Origin: a virus
Strand: one strand, 5' to 3'
Length of the DNA: 30,130 bases
IMG/VR virus record: IMGVR_UViG_3300031951_000855
Location: 1 to 30,130 of that record
The notes beneath the pieces are model-generated. The model was not told the origin of the DNA. It was given only the letters and a program-made list of their open reading frames with translations, and ran no database searches. The position numbers and the translations under genes are program-made. Positions 27,882 to 30,130 of the stretch are shown here, piece after piece. The stretch's first letter is position 1; every line of letters begins with the position of its first letter.

Positions 27882-28265
27882 CTATGGAATAAAAAACCTT
27901 TTTCCCGACATCGGAGGCATTATCTGGAAGTGCATCCAGTTCGAAGTGTAGTCGGGGTGCTCACACCAAAGACCGATAGCCTTGAGCTTTTCCTCATTGG
28001 CTAAGCACCACTTGGCAAGCTCCTTCTTAGGATCTGAGATGTCACAAGCTGCTCCTGCTAGGTGCTTTGAGAACTTGGCGTTTGTCTTGCCCTGCGCTAT
28101 AAGCTCTGCCTGTTTCTCATCGGACCTAAGCCCAGAGGTGACGATCATAGGCTTTCCGTAGGCTTGGCGAAGCTCATTCATGCGGTCGAAGAGAATCTTT
28201 AGATTCTTCTCAACAGCTCCAGGCGTAGGCAAGTTGTGCGGGTTCAGTTCCTTCATGCTAATCAT
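27882..28265 (-). CDS. Endolysin, peptidase M15 (zinc D,D- or L,D-peptidase), 127 aa
   Basis: Cuts peptidoglycan peptide bonds. VTSGLRS, then KFSKHLAGAACDISD gives zinc ligands H68 and D75, and NWMHFQ gives H112; these with the E-H pair in LWCEHPDY form the M15A active site. There is no signal peptide, so a holin is needed for release. ATG 28265 overlaps the stop of the lipoprotein gene (ATGA). Lysis gene candidates lie directly upstream. Confidence 0.9.
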   Translation of the reverse strand: MISMKELNPHNLPTPGAVEKNLKILFDRMNELRQAYGKPMIVTSGLRSDEKQAELIAQGKTNAKFSKHLAGAACDISDPKKELAKWCLANEEKLKAIGLWCEHPDYTSNWMHFQIMPPMSGKRFFIP

Positions 28266-28540
28266 TCAGAGTTCTCCTGAGCTGATTTTAAATCTATCTG
28301 ACATTTTTGATAGGATTCTTTTAGCCGCATGAAAGCGGATGTGAACATGACCAGGCAAGGAGCCTTGTCCTGGTCAGTGGGTCGGCACATCGAAAGGACC
28401 GTGTCGTCAGCAGTCGTAGGGCCTTTTAAAGCCCCGTTGTACGAGTCTGCTTCTAGCGCATAGAACTTGTAAGGAAAAGTGGAGGCAACACAGGCCGAAA
28501 TAGTCACACCGAGTAGAAACCCGACGACTATTTTTCCCAT
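28262..28540 (-). CDS. Putative lipoprotein, spanin candidate, 92 aa
   Basis: The N-terminal MGKIVVGFLLGVTISAC is a lipoprotein signal with lipobox ISAC, so the mature protein would begin at Cys17, in the outer or inner membrane leaflet. The mature part is helical with two further Cys (CRPTDQDKAPC). Placed just before the endolysin, it is a candidate o-spanin or u-spanin acting after holin and endolysin. No Rz-like partner is recognised. ATG has GGGGAGG upstream. It overlaps the 28528 gene by 13 nt. Confidence 0.65.
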   Translation of the reverse strand: MGKIVVGFLLGVTISACVASTFPYKFYALEADSYNGALKGPTTADDTVLSMCRPTDQDKAPCLVMFTSAFMRLKESYQKCQIDLKSAQENSE

Positions 28541-28707
28541 GTTGGCCTCCCCTTGTTCTTAAGCCTTTCTGCTTCATCACTAATTTGCTTTGTGATGAGG
28601 GCAGCTTTTTGGGCCGGAGATTCTGAAAGCACCTTTATTAGTTTCCTAATTTCGGGTAAAAACTTCAAAATCCCAGACACCAACGCTAGTAGTTCGCCAA
28701 CCCCCAT
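28528..28707 (-). CDS. Small amphipathic lysis-cassette protein, 59 aa
   Basis: Hydrophobic N-terminus (VGELLALVSGILKFLPEI), then a charged coiled-coil-like helix (LITKQISDEAERLKNK). It may be a membrane-associated holin or antiholin partner. ATG 28707 overlaps the stop of the 28707-28847 gene (TAATG), and its 3' end overlaps the lipoprotein start. The function is inferred from its place in the cassette. Confidence 0.55.
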   Translation of the reverse strand: MGVGELLALVSGILKFLPEIRKLIKVLSESPAQKAALITKQISDEAERLKNKGRPTWEK

Positions 28708-28847
28708 TAGTCTTTCTTGCCGAGCAGAGCTTTCAGGATGTTTACTACTAGCTGAAACACTCCGTTAGCTTTTACTGCTGGAATAAGTGATAGTGCCTCA
28801 GAAACCCCGCCCAGAACTGCCATAACCAAAAGTACTTTACTGTCCAT
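28707..28847 (-). CDS. Putative holin, 46 aa
   Basis: Mostly hydrophobic: KVLLVMAVLGGVSEALSLIP, then a second hydrophobic stretch (GVFQLVVNILKALL) and a basic tail (GKKD). Two short membrane segments with a polar turn between them suit a small holin. GGGAG lies before ATG 28847. It sits in the holin/spanin/endolysin cluster. Confidence 0.55.
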   Translation of the reverse strand: MDSKVLLVMAVLGGVSEALSLIPAVKANGVFQLVVNILKALLGKKD

Positions 28848-28848
28848 A

Positions 28849-29016
28849 TTATCTCCCTCTTTCTAAAATTGAATCCACCTTAGACTCAATACGATCAAGT
28901 CGCGGTGCGACTTCTCGATACGTTACAAACGTCATGTGAGCATACGCTGTTACTGCCCCAACTGCTCCGATTACCCATAACAAAAGTTCTAATGAGGTCG
29001 CCCCTTTTGTTTTCAT
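28849..29016 (-). CDS. Membrane-anchored coiled-coil protein, holin-type candidate, 55 aa
   Basis: One transmembrane segment (ELLLWVIGAVGAVTAYA), then a charged helix (YREVAPRLDRIESKVDSIL), the layout of XhlA/holin-accessory-type proteins. GGGGGATGA precedes ATG 29016. With the genes at 28707 and 28528 it makes three small membrane candidates for lysis timing; which is the holin is not resolved. Confidence 0.55.
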   Translation of the reverse strand: MKTKGATSLELLLWVIGAVGAVTAYAHMTFVTYREVAPRLDRIESKVDSILERGR

Positions 29017-29024
29017 TCATCCCC

Positions 29025-29366
29025 CTACGGTTTTGGATACTTGGCTTTAACCGCAAGGCGTTTGGCCTGAAGCTCTGCGAGTGCTTGCTCTCCTCCATCA
29101 AAAAATGCGTTAAGAAATTCTTCAGCAGAAGGGTACTCAGACTTACGCTTAGAGATACATTCTTCCAGGGCGTGTTCTGCGGAGATGTCGGTGATCTCTA
29201 CGGTATATTCTGCTGGGAGAGTGTTACCTGTTGGATTACCTTCAGCATCGAGTTCTGGACGTTCTGGAAGTCCGTGACCCATAAGATGAAGGCGATTAAG
29301 AACTTCACCATCATTAATGTATTCGATAAATGCGCCTGATTTTTCAGTTACCTTGATCCTTTTCAT
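29025..29366 (-). CDS. Hypothetical protein downstream of the fibre gene, 113 aa
   Basis: The N-terminus is beta-rich (IKVTEKSGAFIEYINDGEVL). The C-terminal half is helical (YPSAEEFLNAFFDGGEQALA) and ends basic (VKAKYPKP). Such proteins lie just after fibre genes in many phages and are thought to be assembly or folding helpers. ATG 29366 overlaps the fibre gene's stop. Function inferred from position. Confidence 0.65.
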   Translation of the reverse strand: MKRIKVTEKSGAFIEYINDGEVLNRLHLMGHGLPERPELDAEGNPTGNTLPAEYTVEITDISAEHALEECISKRKSEYPSAEEFLNAFFDGGEQALAELQAKRLAVKAKYPKP

Positions 29367-30130
29367 TAGTTTCCAGTCCTTGTAATTGAAATATGAGAAT
29401 TTAGATTGCTAGCAAGAGAAGCATTCCCTTGATATGCCGTAGATACATTCGTGTAGATTCCGATATAATCTCCCGCATTTAATTTTAATGAAGTAGATGC
29501 AGTCACAAGACCAACGGTGCTTGGACAGTAAGCAATAGTCTTGTAAGCCGACGATGTACTATTTTTATAAATAAAATAATACGCTGAAGTTCCTGCGTTT
29601 TGATTTGAATATAAACTAACGAGATAGGTGCCACTTATGGGGGCAGTAAATTTCCAATTCGCTCCTGATGTGACAGCGCTGTGAGTATCATATTCTTTAC
29701 TATCAAAATTAATAGCAGTGGTCGTGGTAGATGTTCCATTTGCTGATGCCCAATAACTAGCCGCTACAGTCTCGCTCGCTGCCACGACTGAGGGGCCGGA
29801 TAGCCTATTGATATACAAACTACTAACATCGCCAAAACCAGCAGAGTCACCAAGAAGGCTCAATGATCCTGTTCCAGTGTTGTTTTGGAAAAAACGAATT
29901 TGAATGGTCTGCCCTGCGTTCAGGTATCTTTGAAAACCGTAGGTTAATCCAAGATTGGTAGATCCCCCCACAGATGGTCTGTTGTTTTGAGCTACACCTC
30001 CAATCGAACCATCAATTAAAAGGTCGGCTCGCATCTCACCAAAATTTCCGCCAAAAGTTAAAAGTAGCTCTCCATAAATTTCATACACTCCCGAAACGGG
30101 AACTCGATAAAGGAAATTTGTAGAGTCCCA
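29366..30130 (-). CDS. Tail fibre/receptor-binding protein with two C1q-like jelly rolls, 5' end outside window
   Basis: The open frame runs off the right edge (no stop up to 30130), so the true start lies beyond; a GTG at 30088 is in frame but interrupts a strand. At least two consecutive beta-sandwich units are seen. The first is VPVSGVYEIYGELLLTF...LNAGQTIQIRFFQNN. The second is FTAPISGTYLVSLYSNQN...LNAGDYIGIYTNVS. The repeated P-x-S-G-x-Y-x-x-x and L-N-A-G-x-x-I motifs match C1q/TNF-like trimeric domains that bind receptors. It ends with a short strand (HISITRTGN). Confidence 0.75.
   Translation of the reverse strand, partial: WDSTNFLYRVPVSGVYEIYGELLLTFGGNFGEMRADLLIDGSIGGVAQNNRPSVGGSTNLGLTYGFQRYLNAGQTIQIRFFQNNTGTGSLSLLGDSAGFGDVSSLYINRLSGPSVVAASETVAASYWASANGTSTTTTAINFDSKEYDTHSAVTSGANWKFTAPISGTYLVSLYSNQNAGTSAYYFIYKNSTSSAYKTIAYCPSTVGLVTASTSLKLNAGDYIGIYTNVSTAYQGNASLASNLNSHISITRTGN

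Noticed and set aside
1-30130. Insertion sequences, transposases or rRNA genes
   Set aside because: No transposase motif, terminal inverted repeat pair or rRNA sequence was recognised.

Overview
This window is most of a double-stranded DNA phage genome. The evidence is a terminase large subunit, a family A DNA polymerase, a primase-helicase, a virion block and a lysis cassette, all densely packed with ATGA, GTGA and TAATG stop/start overlaps. The virion genes suggest a short-tailed (podovirus-like) particle: a head-tail adaptor, a nozzle-like protein, Ala/Gln-rich internal-virion-type proteins and a fibre. No tail tube, sheath or tape-measure gene is visible. A small lipoprotein next to an M15 endolysin suggests a Gram-negative host; the genus cannot be read. 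Portal, scaffold and major capsid genes are not here. The terminase gene runs off the left edge and the fibre gene off the right edge, both on the minus strand, so the head genes probably lie in the missing part of a circular or permuted map.

Layout: 1-2096 (minus) terminase large subunit and its upstream partner. 2097-2796 a gene-free control region with tandem octamers and a promoter-like site. 2797-4979 (plus) small unknown genes and an XRE regulator. 4984-5304 (minus) a tRNA-like gene and a YozE-like protein. 5305-5640 a gene-poor stretch with inverted iteron arrays and AT-rich palindromes, the best origin candidate. 5641-7938 (minus) a primase-helicase. 7939-8130 a divergent control region with a probable structured small RNA. 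8131-19354 (plus) a long early/replication operon: micro-genes, an Asp/Asn-hydroxylase-like oxygenase, two small metallopeptidases, a PAPS-reductase-like enzyme, tRNA-Asn, a methyltransferase-like gene, an SNF2 helicase, an SSB-like protein, a DnaQ-like exonuclease, DNA polymerase and a VRR-NUC nuclease. 19355-30130 (minus) virion, lysis and fibre genes.

Replication as inferred: the AEP/VapE protein primes and unwinds, perhaps from the adjacent iteron region. The family A polymerase copies, the 243-residue acidic-tailed protein coats single strands, and the SNF2 helicase, DnaQ exonuclease and VRR-NUC process intermediates.

The most exciting candidate is at 8020-8097. A short plus-strand RNA with three consecutive hairpins ends in a strong intrinsic terminator. 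Its middle loop displays ATTAGTCCTC, a perfect 10-nt complement of GAGGACTAAT, the ribosome-binding cassette in front of four genes of the same phage. Related cassettes precede several more. This could be a phage trans-acting RNA that controls its own translation programme. All statements come from reading the sequence; no search or folding program was run.
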